Below, piece after piece: positions 17,774-25,296 of a DNA stretch of 64,000 nt (position 1 is the stretch's first letter; every line of letters begins with the position of its first letter). The translations under genes and the position numbers were made by a program. The notes below the pieces were generated by a model. That model ran no database searches and was not told the origin of the DNA. It was given only the letters and a program-made list of their open reading frames with translations. Source of the stretch: Actinoplanes sp. TFC3 (GTDB lineage: Bacteria > Actinomycetota > Actinomycetes > Mycobacteriales > Micromonosporaceae); assembly GCF_001553785.1 (NCBI RefSeq), contig NZ_LOJP01000001.1:4117637-4181636 (forward strand), given 5' to 3'.

Positions 17774-18226
17774 CTACCGGCTCAGAATCTTGTCCAGCTT
17801 GGTGAACGAGCTGGTCCAGCCCTCGTTGGCCCCGTCGCGCCACTGCTGCGTGAACGGGCCCTGGGTCAGCACGATGCGGGTGCGGTCGTCCGCTTCGTCG
17901 AAGAATTCGATGCGCATCAGCAGCCGGTCGCCGGGCACATCCGCATTGTCGGTGATGTCCTCCTCGCCGGCGATCACCTCGTTCTCCACGAACTCGGTGA
18001 AGACGGCGCTGACCGGCATCCGGTGCTCCGGGTCGCTGTCGTTGACCATGGTGAAACGCTGGTGACCGCCCACCCGGTTGTCGACGTCGACCGTCTCGCG
18101 GGGCACCGACATGCCGACCGGCGCGAACCACTGGGCCAGTTGGTCGGGATCGGTGAACGCCTGGAACACCACGGGGCGTGGGGCGTCGAAGATGCGGGTG
18201 ATGACGAGCTTGCTGTCCTCGCTCAT
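17774..18226 (-). CDS. SRPBCC (AHSA1-like) domain protein
   Basis: A 150-residue START/Bet v1-like protein of the AHSA1 branch, starting with SEDSKLVITRIFDAPRPVVFQAFTD. These single-domain proteins bind hydrophobic ligands and are very often encoded with an ArsR regulator, as here. ATG 18226 has AGGAGGAG just upstream; the ArsR stop overlaps this start by four bases. The ligand is unknown. The pair is probably controlled by the twin palindromes upstream of the ArsR gene. Confidence 0.88.
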   Translation of the reverse strand: MSEDSKLVITRIFDAPRPVVFQAFTDPDQLAQWFAPVGMSVPRETVDVDNRVGGHQRFTMVNDSDPEHRMPVSAVFTEFVENEVIAGEEDITDNADVPGDRLLMRIEFFDEADDRTRIVLTQGPFTQQWRDGANEGWTSSFTKLDKILSR

Positions 18227-18567
18227 GGCTCCTCCTCGGAAGCTTGTTGCTGCATGCGCTGCAGATGCGCGTCGAGCCGGATGAAGTTGTCGTCCCAGAA
18301 CCGCCGGTAGCGCTCCATCCAGGCGGTGGCTTCCCGCAGCGGCTCGGCCTGCAGGGTGCTCGACCGCCACTGCGCGGACCGGCTGCGGGTGATCAGCCCG
18401 GCGTTCTGGAGGACCTTCAGATGCCGCGAGATCGCCGGGAGGCTGATCGAGAACGGCTCGGCCAGCTCGGACACCGTGGCGTCGCCCTCGGCCAGCCGGG
18501 CGAGGATGGCCCGGCGGGCGGGGTCGGCCAGGGCGGCGAAAACGAGGCTGAGACGGTCGATGGTCAC
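18223..18567 (-). CDS. ArsR-family transcriptional repressor
   Basis: A 114-residue winged-helix regulator. The helix-turn-helix lies at about 30-65 (ATVSELAEPFSISLPAISRHLKVL). No cysteine-rich metal site is present, so it belongs to the metal-independent ArsR group that pairs with SRPBCC proteins. The GTG start lies directly downstream of two adjoining 16-bp palindromes (18573-18604), very likely its own operator. It overlaps the SRPBCC gene by four bases. Confidence 0.92.
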   Translation of the reverse strand: MTIDRLSLVFAALADPARRAILARLAEGDATVSELAEPFSISLPAISRHLKVLQNAGLITRSRSAQWRSSTLQAEPLREATAWMERYRRFWDDNFIRLDAHLQRMQQQASEEEP

Positions 18568-18572
18568 TGTGT

Positions 18573-18604
18573 TTAACGACCTCGTTAATTAACGGATCCG
18601 TTAA
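18573..18604. promoter_or_regulatory. Twin palindromic operator of the ArsR gene
   Basis: TTAACGACCTCGTTAA (18573-18588) and TTAACGGATCCGTTAA (18589-18604) are two adjoining 16-bp sites, the first a 7-2-7 inverted repeat and the second a full palindrome. They begin six bases upstream of the ArsR start and share the half-site TTAACG. Placement and symmetry fit autorepression. Confidence 0.7.
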
Positions 18605-18698
18605 ACATAGGAGCCGCTCCCAGCCGGGTCAAGAGGAGGCTCTTCGCGCCGGGTTCTTTCAGCCGGGCTCTTTGCGCGGGGCCACCAGGTGATCGGCG

Positions 18699-19244
18699 TC
18701 AGACGCGTGAGGGGATGCGGCGGTGCAGTTCGGCGAGCAGGGTTTCCGGGCCAGGTGACATCAGCCCCACGTCGAGCAGCAGGGCCGGCCCCGAGGGCCG
18801 CCGCAGCATCCGGGGACGCCGGCCCGGTCCGGGCAGCTCCTTGACGGCGTCCATCGTGGCCGGGGTGATGACCAGCTCGGTAAACGGCCCCCAACGCCGC
18901 AGGCCGACCGAGGCGACGGCCGACCACTGCAGGTGCACGCCGCGACGGCCGGTGGCGGCGAACTCCAGGCCGAGCACCGAGCTCTTCAGCCAGCCGAAGC
19001 GGTTCCAGGCGATCAGCAGGACCAGGCCGGAAACGACTACCGGGACGATGAGCAGGCTCTCGGCAATCGACGCGATGTCCTCGACGTTCGGGTAGATGCC
19101 CAGGGCCAGCTGCACCAGCACGTACACACCCCGGCAGAACAGCCAGACCAGCGCGGTCGTCCACAGCATGGTCACGAAGACCTCGGCACGCGGCTGGAAG
19201 AACGTGGTGGCGTCCTCGCCGACCTCGAGCGGATGATCCTGCAC
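18699..19244 (-). CDS. Membrane protein with two helices, unknown function
   Basis: A 181-residue protein with two membrane helices (about 24-50 and 62-85), followed by a soluble beta-rich part that may be a PH-like domain. I do not recognise a named family. GTG 19244 is chosen because CACAAT ends six bases upstream and the sequence before it looks like a linker; a TTG at 19292 in the same frame is possible. It lies downstream of the lipid synthase gene on the same strand, after a gap of 109 bases. Confidence 0.65.
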   Translation of the reverse strand: MQDHPLEVGEDATTFFQPRAEVFVTMLWTTALVWLFCRGVYVLVQLALGIYPNVEDIASIAESLLIVPVVVSGLVLLIAWNRFGWLKSSVLGLEFAATGRRGVHLQWSAVASVGLRRWGPFTELVITPATMDAVKELPGPGRRPRMLRRPSGPALLLDVGLMSPGPETLLAELHRRIPSRV

Positions 19245-19353
19245 GGTGCCATTGTGCCCGAATTGTCCGAACGGATCCGGGCGCTTCGGCAAACCGTGCA
19301 GGAACCTCTCAGGCGGGCGGCCGCGCGCCGGTCAGTTGCACGGCCGCAGCCGG

Positions 19354-20361
19354 TCAGTTGTGCGCGGCCGCTGCTGGTCGTGCAACCCCGTCAAGCTGTT
19401 CGCCGTCCACGACCTGCTCGACCTCCTCGACCCCGGCCGCCGCGGCGACAGCCTCGGCCTGGGCCTCGCTGGTCACGCCGATTTCGGCCAGCTTGCGGGT
19501 GTAGCTGCGCGTCGCCGTGTACAGCTTGTAGATCAGCAGCAGCTCGAACGCCGTCAGCAGGACCGCCGACAGGATCGTGAACAGCGCGATCTGGTTGGTC
19601 AGCGGGCCGAGAATGAAGACGAACATCTGGAACTCGATGCCGCTGAACAGGTGGGCCCGGATGCGCTGGCGGACCAGCATGTTGCGGACCTTGACGAACG
19701 CGCCGAACTTGCTGCGGAAGTCGCCATAGACGTCCACGACCGGGCGTTCCTCGCCGCGGCTGTCCACGGCGGTGGCGGCCACTCCGGCGCCGAGCGGGTG
19801 TTCGGCGTCGGCCTCCTCGACGAACAGCGGGGCGGCGGCACCTTCGCCCTGCGCGGCCTCGAGGCGGCGGCGCATGTCGTTCTTGACCTTGCCCATCTGC
19901 AGGGCGTTCAGGTAGCGGAACATGTCGAGGAAGATGATGACCCCGGCCAGCCACAGGTAGTGGATGTTGCCGGTCTTGGCGTATTGGCCGCCCATCAGGG
20001 CGATCGCGCAGATCAGCACGCGCAGGCGGTCGAAGACGTAGTCGAGCCAGGCGCCGAAGACCGAGCCGGTGCCCTTGAGCCGGGCGATCTTGCCGTCCAT
20101 GCAGTCGAGCACGAAGCTCAGGTGGAAGATCAGCGCGCCGACCGCCAGCCACACGTAGTCACCCTGCGCGAAGCAGGCCGCGGACGCGATGCCCAGCAGG
20201 AAGGCGCCCATAGTCAGGCCGTTGGGGGTGATCCAGCTGGCCGGGGCAACCAGGCGGACCAGGCGCGACGCGAGCGGATCGACCAGCCAGACGGTCCACC
20301 AGGCATCGCGATCCTTGTATGTGCGAGTGCGGATCTCGCCGAGGGTGAACCGTTGAGCCAT
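19354..20361 (-). CDS. CDP-alcohol phosphatidyltransferase family membrane enzyme
   Basis: Integral membrane enzyme of 335 residues that moves a phosphatidyl or related group from a CDP-linked donor to an alcohol. The full catalytic signature is present near residue 86: DCMDGKIAR, then G and two further Asp spaced as D-X2-DG-X2-AR-X8-G-X3-D-X3-D. Several hydrophobic helices surround it. A long soluble insert near 170-215 and an Ala/Glu-rich tail are unusual additions. The ATG has GGTGGAG eight bases upstream. The acceptor (inositol phosphate, glycerol phosphate or another) cannot be decided. Confidence 0.9.
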   Translation of the reverse strand: MAQRFTLGEIRTRTYKDRDAWWTVWLVDPLASRLVRLVAPASWITPNGLTMGAFLLGIASAACFAQGDYVWLAVGALIFHLSFVLDCMDGKIARLKGTGSVFGAWLDYVFDRLRVLICAIALMGGQYAKTGNIHYLWLAGVIIFLDMFRYLNALQMGKVKNDMRRRLEAAQGEGAAAPLFVEEADAEHPLGAGVAATAVDSRGEERPVVDVYGDFRSKFGAFVKVRNMLVRQRIRAHLFSGIEFQMFVFILGPLTNQIALFTILSAVLLTAFELLLIYKLYTATRSYTRKLAEIGVTSEAQAEAVAAAAGVEEVEQVVDGEQLDGVARPAAAAHN

Positions 20362-20466
20362 GCCGACAACTCCACCAGGTGATGAATGCGTGAACAGCGG
20401 GATTCGCGGACCTTACCGGAATCCGTCTCGGATCATAGATGCCGTGGCAAGAAACGGGACAGAAGC

Positions 20467-21351
20467 CTACAGGTACGACACACCGGCGTGATTGATCATG
20501 AACAGGAGGAGGACGCCGGTGGTCGCGGCCCCGCCGAGCAGGCCGATCCCCAGCGCCCGGGTCAGCGGCCAGAGCACGTACACGACCCCGCCGAGCAGGG
20601 CGATCCCCCCGGTAGCTTCCAGCGCCACCAGCAGCACCTGCGCCCCAACCACGGCCCAGGTCGCCGAACCCGGCCGCAGCGGGAGCGCGAGCACCCCGCC
20701 GGCCAGCAGCAATGCCGGAATCACGCTCACCGCCAGCCCGCCGGGCACACCGGGGTAGCGCCGGGGCGGCGAGGACACCTGCAGGACGACGTCGCCGAAG
20801 TAGCCGGACGCGGCTTCGAGTTGCAGCACGTACCCCTCGGCATCTGATGCGCGCAGCGCCGGGGGCTGCTCACGCTCCTGCAACCGCAGACCCGCCTGCT
20901 GCCAGGACGTGCGGTAGAGCCCGGCAAGATCCCGGAACGCCATCGGTACGTCGCGCAGCAGCAGACTGCGCTCCCGGAAGCGCCGCCCCGCCTCGGTGCG
21001 ACCCGTACGCCGCCCGCGCGCCATGGGCGTCACCGGCACCTGCGTAGCCGTCAGCGCCTCAGCGAGCCGCTGCTGCAGCAGCCCGTCCAGACGTCCCGGC
21101 CCGACCCGGCGCAGCCCGTGCACCGTGAGCACGTTGGCGATGGCCGTCAGGCAAGCCACAACCGGCACCGGCAGCCCGAACGCCACCGGGATCAGAGCGA
21201 GAACCGACGTGGGCAGCGTAGCCACGAACGCGATGATCAAGCCACTCGTCTCGACCGCCGGCCGGTGCAGAAAGCCGACAGGGAGCCAGCCTGCGGTGGC
21301 AAGCAGGGTGACCACTGCCACATAAGCGACGATGACGCGGGTCCGGCCCAT
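20467..21351 (-). CDS. Membrane protein of unknown function
   Basis: A 294-residue protein with an N-terminal pair or trio of membrane helices (about 5-70), a soluble basic middle (about 85-190) and three to four helices at the C terminus. I do not recognise the family. The frame is open upstream to 22053, but that part is a shadow of the phosphoribosyltransferase gene; ATG 21351 begins the hydrophobic N terminus. The Shine-Dalgarno is weak, so the start is uncertain. It is divergent from the phosphoribosyltransferase gene. Confidence 0.65.
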   Translation of the reverse strand: MGRTRVIVAYVAVVTLLATAGWLPVGFLHRPAVETSGLIIAFVATLPTSVLALIPVAFGLPVPVVACLTAIANVLTVHGLRRVGPGRLDGLLQQRLAEALTATQVPVTPMARGRRTGRTEAGRRFRERSLLLRDVPMAFRDLAGLYRTSWQQAGLRLQEREQPPALRASDAEGYVLQLEAASGYFGDVVLQVSSPPRRYPGVPGGLAVSVIPALLLAGGVLALPLRPGSATWAVVGAQVLLVALEATGGIALLGGVVYVLWPLTRALGIGLLGGAATTGVLLLFMINHAGVSYL

Positions 21352-21516
21352 CCCCGCAGTCTGCGCCGCCCCCGGCCACCATGTCCGGCAGAGGCACAGA
21401 CCAGGCAGAACATTGCGCCGGTACGACCACAGCGCACCGCCACCAACGGGCGACACGGCCCGCCGGCGCCCCCGCGTCTCGTGACAAGATGGCGCCCAAC
21501 GCGGGAGGGGGCCGGA

Positions 21517-22065
21517 ATGGACGCCGGACACGTTGCGGACGATCTCGACTCGGTACTGCTGGAGGAGAAGCAGATCCGCGAACGGGTCGGCGAGCTGGCG
21601 CGCGAGATCGACGCCGGCTACGCGGGCCGTGACCTGGTGCTCGTCGGGGTGCTCGGGGGTGCCGCCACCTTCACCGTCGACCTGGCCCGGGCCCTGACCA
21701 GTCCGGTTGAGATCGGCTGGATGGCCATGCGCTCGTACACCACGAGCAAACGCAGCTCGGGCTCGGTACGGCTGCTCAAGGACCTGGACCTGGACATCGA
21801 GGGCCGCGACGTCATCATCGTGGAGACGGTGATCGACACCGGCCTGACCATGTCGTGGCTGATCAACAACCTGCAGAACCGAAGGCCGGCGTCGATAGCG
21901 GTGTGCGCGCTGCTGCGAAAACCCGACGGCCCGGCGTTCGACCTGCCCGCGTACGTCGGCTTCCCGGTGCCCGCCGGCCTGATCGTGGGTTACGGCCTGG
22001 ACTACCGCGGCAAATACCGCAACCTGCGCTGCGCCGCTGTCCTGGCCCCGCACGCGGTCCGATGA
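21517..22065 (+). CDS. Hypoxanthine phosphoribosyltransferase-like protein
   Basis: A 182-residue type I phosphoribosyltransferase close to HPRT, the purine salvage enzyme. The PRPP loop is VIIVETVIDTGLT and the flexible loop RSYTTSKRSSGSVRLLKDLD. Two changes stand out: the family VEDI(I/V)DTG has Thr in place of the second acidic residue, and LVGVLKGA is LVGVLGGA, losing the Lys. The catalytic Asp is kept. ATG 21517 has GGGAGGGGG upstream. The stop overlaps a broken HAD gene by four bases. It may be a diverged paralogue with altered substrate use. Confidence 0.85.
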   Translation: MDAGHVADDLDSVLLEEKQIRERVGELAREIDAGYAGRDLVLVGVLGGAATFTVDLARALTSPVEIGWMAMRSYTTSKRSSGSVRLLKDLDLDIEGRDVIIVETVIDTGLTMSWLINNLQNRRPASIAVCALLRKPDGPAFDLPAYVGFPVPAGLIVGYGLDYRGKYRNLRCAAVLAPHAVR

Positions 22066-22461
22066 GAAGCAGGGCGGTGGTCTTCGACTTCTTCGGCACC
22101 CTGACCGACCCGTCCGCCGAGTCCGGCCGGCGCGCCTCGTTCACCGCCACCGCGCTGGGCGCCGGTGTTCTCCTGGCAGGAGGGCCGGCGCAAACCCGAC
22201 ATCGAGATGTACGCGGCGGTCGTGGGGCGGCTGGGCGTACCGGAAAAGGACTGCTGGTATGTCGGCGACGGCGGAAGCCGCGAGCTCTGGGAAGCAGACC
22301 GCGCCGGCACGCGACCGGTTCTGATCACCAACGCCGGGCACCCGCGGGTGGCCGGCGTGCGCGACAGCCCCGATCAATTCCGGCCCCGAGAAGTCATCGG
22401 CGACATCACCGTCCTGCTCGATCTGGTGCTCGACAGTGATCCTGCCCGCAGCCGGCGCTGA
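22062..22461 (+). pseudogene. HAD hydrolase with internal deletion and frameshift
   Basis: The first 34 codons from ATG 22062 give a good HAD start (AVVFDFFGTLTD). From about 22165 a different frame carries the end of a HAD protein: RRKPDIEMYAAVVGRLGV, then CWYVGDGGSRE. The cap and core in between are missing, roughly 90 residues judged from usual family length, and the two halves are out of frame. A functional phosphatase is unlikely. The start overlaps the phosphoribosyltransferase stop (ATGA), showing the former operon. Confidence 0.75.
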
Positions 22462-22511
22462 ACGGTGATCCTGCTCGGAGCCGGCGCTGGGCGGGGATGG
22501 GAGGATCGCCT

Positions 22512-23033
22512 ATGCCCGTGACGAACCCCTGGCTCGCCGGAGCCTCCCCGAGCGAACGACTGCCCCGCGAGCGTCTCGAGGAACGCATCCTCAACCTGCT
22601 GTCCAGCCAGAACATGTGCGTGCTCGCGACCACCGGGACGGCCGGGGCGCTGGCCACCCCGGTGCGCTACTTCCACCTGGGCTTCGACCTGATGTTCACC
22701 GCCGCGCCCGGCACCCCCAAGCTGCGCAACATCGCCGCCGACCCGCGCGTCTCGGTGGGTGTCTTCGCCCCGCTGGTGGGCCAGGCAAGCAGCCGCGGCG
22801 CTCAGCTGTTCGGACACGCCCGGGTCTTGTCGCCCGAGGATGCCGCGTTCGAGCATTATTGGCCCGCCGTACGCTGGCAGTCCAATCACGTCGAGCGCTC
22901 CAAGGATCTGGCTGACCCGCCGCTCGGCCCGCTCGTGGTGATCCCGGCCGACCGGGTCGTGTACACCGAGCACTGGCTGCGTCGCGACGGCTACGCACCA
23001 CGGCAGTTCTGGCGGCGCTCTACCGGCGGGTAG
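22512..23033 (+). CDS. Pyridoxamine 5'-phosphate oxidase-like flavin/F420 protein
   Basis: A 173-residue split-barrel protein. The pattern NLLSSQNMCVLATTGTAGALATPVRYFHLGFDLMF and APGTPKLRNIAADPRVSVGV is typical of the PNPOx-like group, which binds FMN or F420 and reduces diverse substrates or protects against oxidation. ATG 22512 has GGGAGG six bases before it and is preferred over an ATG at 22497. It stands alone on the plus strand. Substrate unknown. Confidence 0.85.
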   Translation: MPVTNPWLAGASPSERLPRERLEERILNLLSSQNMCVLATTGTAGALATPVRYFHLGFDLMFTAAPGTPKLRNIAADPRVSVGVFAPLVGQASSRGAQLFGHARVLSPEDAAFEHYWPAVRWQSNHVERSKDLADPPLGPLVVIPADRVVYTEHWLRRDGYAPRQFWRRSTGG

Positions 23034-23090
23034 GCGGGGGCGAGGGCCTCGTCACGGCGCGGCCACCGGGTGGGATGCGGCGGCGGCACG

Positions 23091-23096
23091 TAGGCT
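23091..23096 (+). promoter_or_regulatory. Candidate -10 element TAGGCT of the PAC2 gene
   Basis: TAGGCT lies 30 bases before GTG 23127. A 5' UTR of about 23 bases with an AAAGG ribosome site would result. No clear -35 is seen. Confidence 0.35.
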
Positions 23097-23126
23097 CTTG
23101 GTATCGAGGTACGAAAGGTTGGCACC

Positions 23127-23996
23127 GTGACAGAGTTCGACGGCCTTCCCCTGCTGCGCTCCCCCGTGGCGATCGCCGCCTTCGAAGGGTGGAACGACGC
23201 CGCCGACGCGTCGACGGCCGCGGTGGAGCACCTCGAGCAGGTGTGGCAGGCCCGCGAGATCACCACCATCGACCCGGAGGAGTTCTACGACTTCCAGGTC
23301 AGCAGGCCCACCACCACCATGAGCGACGGCGAGACCCGCAAAATCGAGTGGCCCACCACGCGCTTCAGCGTGGCCAGTCCGCCCGGCACCGACCGCGATG
23401 TCGTGCTGATCCGCGGCATCGAGCCCAGCATGAAGTGGCGCACGTTCTGCGAGCAGGTCCTCGAGGTCTGCCACAGCCTTGAAGTTGACCGCATCATGCT
23501 GCTCGGCGCCCTGCTCGCCGACGTCCCCTACACCCGGCCCCTGCCGATCAGCGGCAGCGCCTCCGAAGAGGGCATCGCCGAGAAGTACAAGGTCGCCCCC
23601 ACTCGCTACGAGGGCCCCACCGGCATCGTCGGCGTACTGCAGGAAGCCTCCGGGCGCGCCGATCTGGAAGCGCTGTCCTTCTGGGTCCACGTGCCGCACT
23701 ACGCGAACAACCCGCCCTGCCCCAAGGCCACCCTCGCGCTGCTCAGCCGGCTCGAGGACGTCCTCGACCTGCCGGTCCCCCTGGCCGACCTGGCCGAGGA
23801 ATCCGACGAGTGGGAAAAGCGCGTACGAGCCGCGGCCGAGCAGGACGCAGAGCTCGGCGAGTACGTGCGCGAGCTGGAAGAACGCGTCGGCGACGAAGGC
23901 ATCAAGCCGCTGACCGGCGACGAGATCGCCAGCGAGTTCGAAAAGTACCTGCGCCGCCGCGGAGGCGCAGCCGGACCAACCGCCGGTTCCTGGTAA
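23127..23996 (+). CDS. PAC2-family protein (proteasome assembly chaperone-like)
   Basis: A 289-residue soluble protein of the PAC2 family, recognisable by VAIAAFEGWNDAADASTAAVEHL at the start, VLIRGIEPSMKWRTFCEQVL, and the GSASEEGIAEKY and SFWVHVPHYANNPPCPKATLALL blocks. Eukaryotic PAC2 helps assemble the proteasome; the bacterial members have no established role, but they occur mainly in actinobacteria with proteasomes. The C terminus is an acidic helix. The GTG start follows AAAGG by eight bases. Confidence 0.88.
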   Translation: MTEFDGLPLLRSPVAIAAFEGWNDAADASTAAVEHLEQVWQAREITTIDPEEFYDFQVSRPTTTMSDGETRKIEWPTTRFSVASPPGTDRDVVLIRGIEPSMKWRTFCEQVLEVCHSLEVDRIMLLGALLADVPYTRPLPISGSASEEGIAEKYKVAPTRYEGPTGIVGVLQEASGRADLEALSFWVHVPHYANNPPCPKATLALLSRLEDVLDLPVPLADLAEESDEWEKRVRAAAEQDAELGEYVRELEERVGDEGIKPLTGDEIASEFEKYLRRRGGAAGPTAGSW

Positions 23997-24100
23997 CACC
24001 CGGTCGCCGGCCCCCTCTACCGGCATGGCGACAGGGTGTGCCGGACCGGTCGGCCCTGTTCTTGTGATTCGGGTGGTCCGGAAACCGGAAGACCCGGCTG

Positions 24101-24343
24101 TCACGAGACCTGGGCGGTGGGCGGGCCGCGCAGGGAACGCCGGATCGTGCCCACGGTGGCGAACACGACAACCACCAGGCACCAGCCGCCCGCGACCAAC
24201 GCTGTGGTGGACAACGACTCGGCGTTCGCAGCGTCCGCGCCGGCCGCAGTGTCCAGTAACGACGCGAACGCCATCAACGTCGAGGCCGAAGGGCAGGCAC
24301 AGCGGGAAAGTGGCCTCACCGGCCACGAATGGATGACGCTCAC
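24101..24343 (-). pseudogene. C-terminal fragment of a membrane protein
   Basis: The frame ends in a credible terminal helix (ALVAGGWCLVVVVFATVGTI) and a basic tail, as at the end of a multi-helix transporter. The part upstream of about 24290 is unlike a protein. It faces a TetR C-terminal fragment on the other strand. The two look like the 3' ends of a former divergent regulator-transporter pair whose middle was lost. Confidence 0.35.
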
Positions 24344-24562
24344 CAGGACCGCTTCGCCGCCAGCTTGGCCGGGGGCAACCTGCCGATGATGGCGGGCTAC
24401 CTGAGCGAACCCGGTACCGAGGTCAGCCTCTACATCCTGATGGAGTTCGGCCAGCAGCGGCTTCTCGACGGGCTGGCTGAACTGATGGATCAGCGAGCGG
24501 ACGGCTGGATTAGCGAGCGGACGGCGAAGCTCAGTGCCAGAAGGTGGCGATGCCGGCGTTGA
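24329..24562 (+). pseudogene. C-terminal fragment of a TetR-type regulator
   Basis: The stretch from RFAASLAGGNLPMMAGYL to MEFGQQRLLDGLAELM matches the pattern of TetR ligand-binding C termini (FGLxRLLDGLxAL). There is no helix-turn-helix, and no room for one before the opposing membrane-protein fragment. After about 24500 the frame runs as a shadow into the neighbouring gene. It is probably a remnant. Confidence 0.4.
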
Positions 24563-24884
24563 TCAGGGTGAGCGCGATGATGCCGAGGAAGTGGCCGCGG
24601 GCGACCGTTTCGCGTTTCTTGCGCCACGGGATGAAGACCATCACGAAGATCATGATGGCGATCACCAGCTTCACCGCCAGCTTGACCGGGCTGGGCTCGG
24701 CGTCGCCGCCACCGCGCAGCGGCGCTGCCAGGGCCAGGCCGGTCAGCACCTGGATGATCGAACCCCACAGCATCGCCGGGTTGATCCGCAGCTTGCCCGA
24801 AACATACTGCACGACCGCTCCGCCAAGCAGCAGCGCAAAGCCCACGAGGTGTACGTACCGCAGAATCAGCCGGAGAGCTTCCAT
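24531..24884 (-). CDS. Small four-helix membrane protein
   Basis: A 117-residue protein with four hydrophobic segments, starting EALRLILRYVHLVGFALLLGGAVVQYVSGKLR. The arrangement resembles small haem- or copper-related integral membrane proteins, but no ligand set proves it. ATG 24884 is supported by a TAGGCT hexamer (24893-24898) eight bases upstream. The longer open frame reaching 25175 is shadow sequence. No operon partner. Confidence 0.75.
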   Translation of the reverse strand: MEALRLILRYVHLVGFALLLGGAVVQYVSGKLRINPAMLWGSIIQVLTGLALAAPLRGGGDAEPSPVKLAVKLVIAIMIFVMVFIPWRKKRETVARGHFLGIIALTLINAGIATFWH

Positions 24885-24898
24885 GGTCGCAGAGCCTA

Positions 24899-25238
24899 CT
24901 GATCGCCGCGATGACCGATGATCAGGAGGTGCCCCGTCACCGCGGGATCGTCCTCGGGGACGCGCAGGCGATCCGGTCCCTCCACGATCAACGCCGTCGC
25001 CCGTTGCAAGCCGGCCTCGACCGCTCCCGACCGGACTGCCCATCCCGCGCGCCATCGGCGAACTCGGGGTCGGCATACAGATCCTGTGCAACCCCGTCGA
25101 ACGGGGTCGCCCCACGATCACCCCACCTTCTGGGGTCCCTTCATCCTGAAAGCCGGTCCAGGCCGACCGGCACAACTCGGAGCCCCTGTCACTCGGGCCG
25201 CAACTTCCCCGGCGTGTCCAGTTCCGCCCACCACAACC
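24899..25238. other. Gene-poor stretch upstream of the GntR gene
   Basis: No reading frame here has convincing protein character. The short frames on the plus strand are rich in Arg, Ser and Pro and shift without support. The stretch adjoins decayed genes to the left and could be further remnant sequence; nothing more can be identified. Confidence 0.5.
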
Positions 25239-25262
25239 CCTAGGGCATCCTAGGAACCTAGG
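25239..25262 (+). promoter_or_regulatory. Three CCTAGG sites before the GntR gene
   Basis: CCTAGG occurs at 25239-25244, 25249-25254 and 25257-25262, within 24 bases and 35 bases upstream of the GntR ATG. Repeated palindromic sites at this place fit an autoregulatory operator of a GntR/HutC protein. Confidence 0.55.
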
Positions 25263-25296
25263 GCTTCATTACCCGCCCGGAAGGCAGGCACGCAGC

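Noticed and set aside
19328..19360. Two direct copies of CCGGTCAGTTG at the end of the lipid synthase gene
   Set aside because: One copy is the gene's own terminal codons; a small duplication without evident function.
25125..25170. HPTFWGPFILKA in one frame, like the end of a CHAT protease domain
   Set aside because: Only about a dozen residues match and no further CHAT sequence is present in any frame; too short to claim.
24911..25243. Plus-strand frames of about 110 codons between the small membrane gene and GntR
   Set aside because: Composition is Arg/Ser/Pro-rich, no start signal and no recognisable domain.
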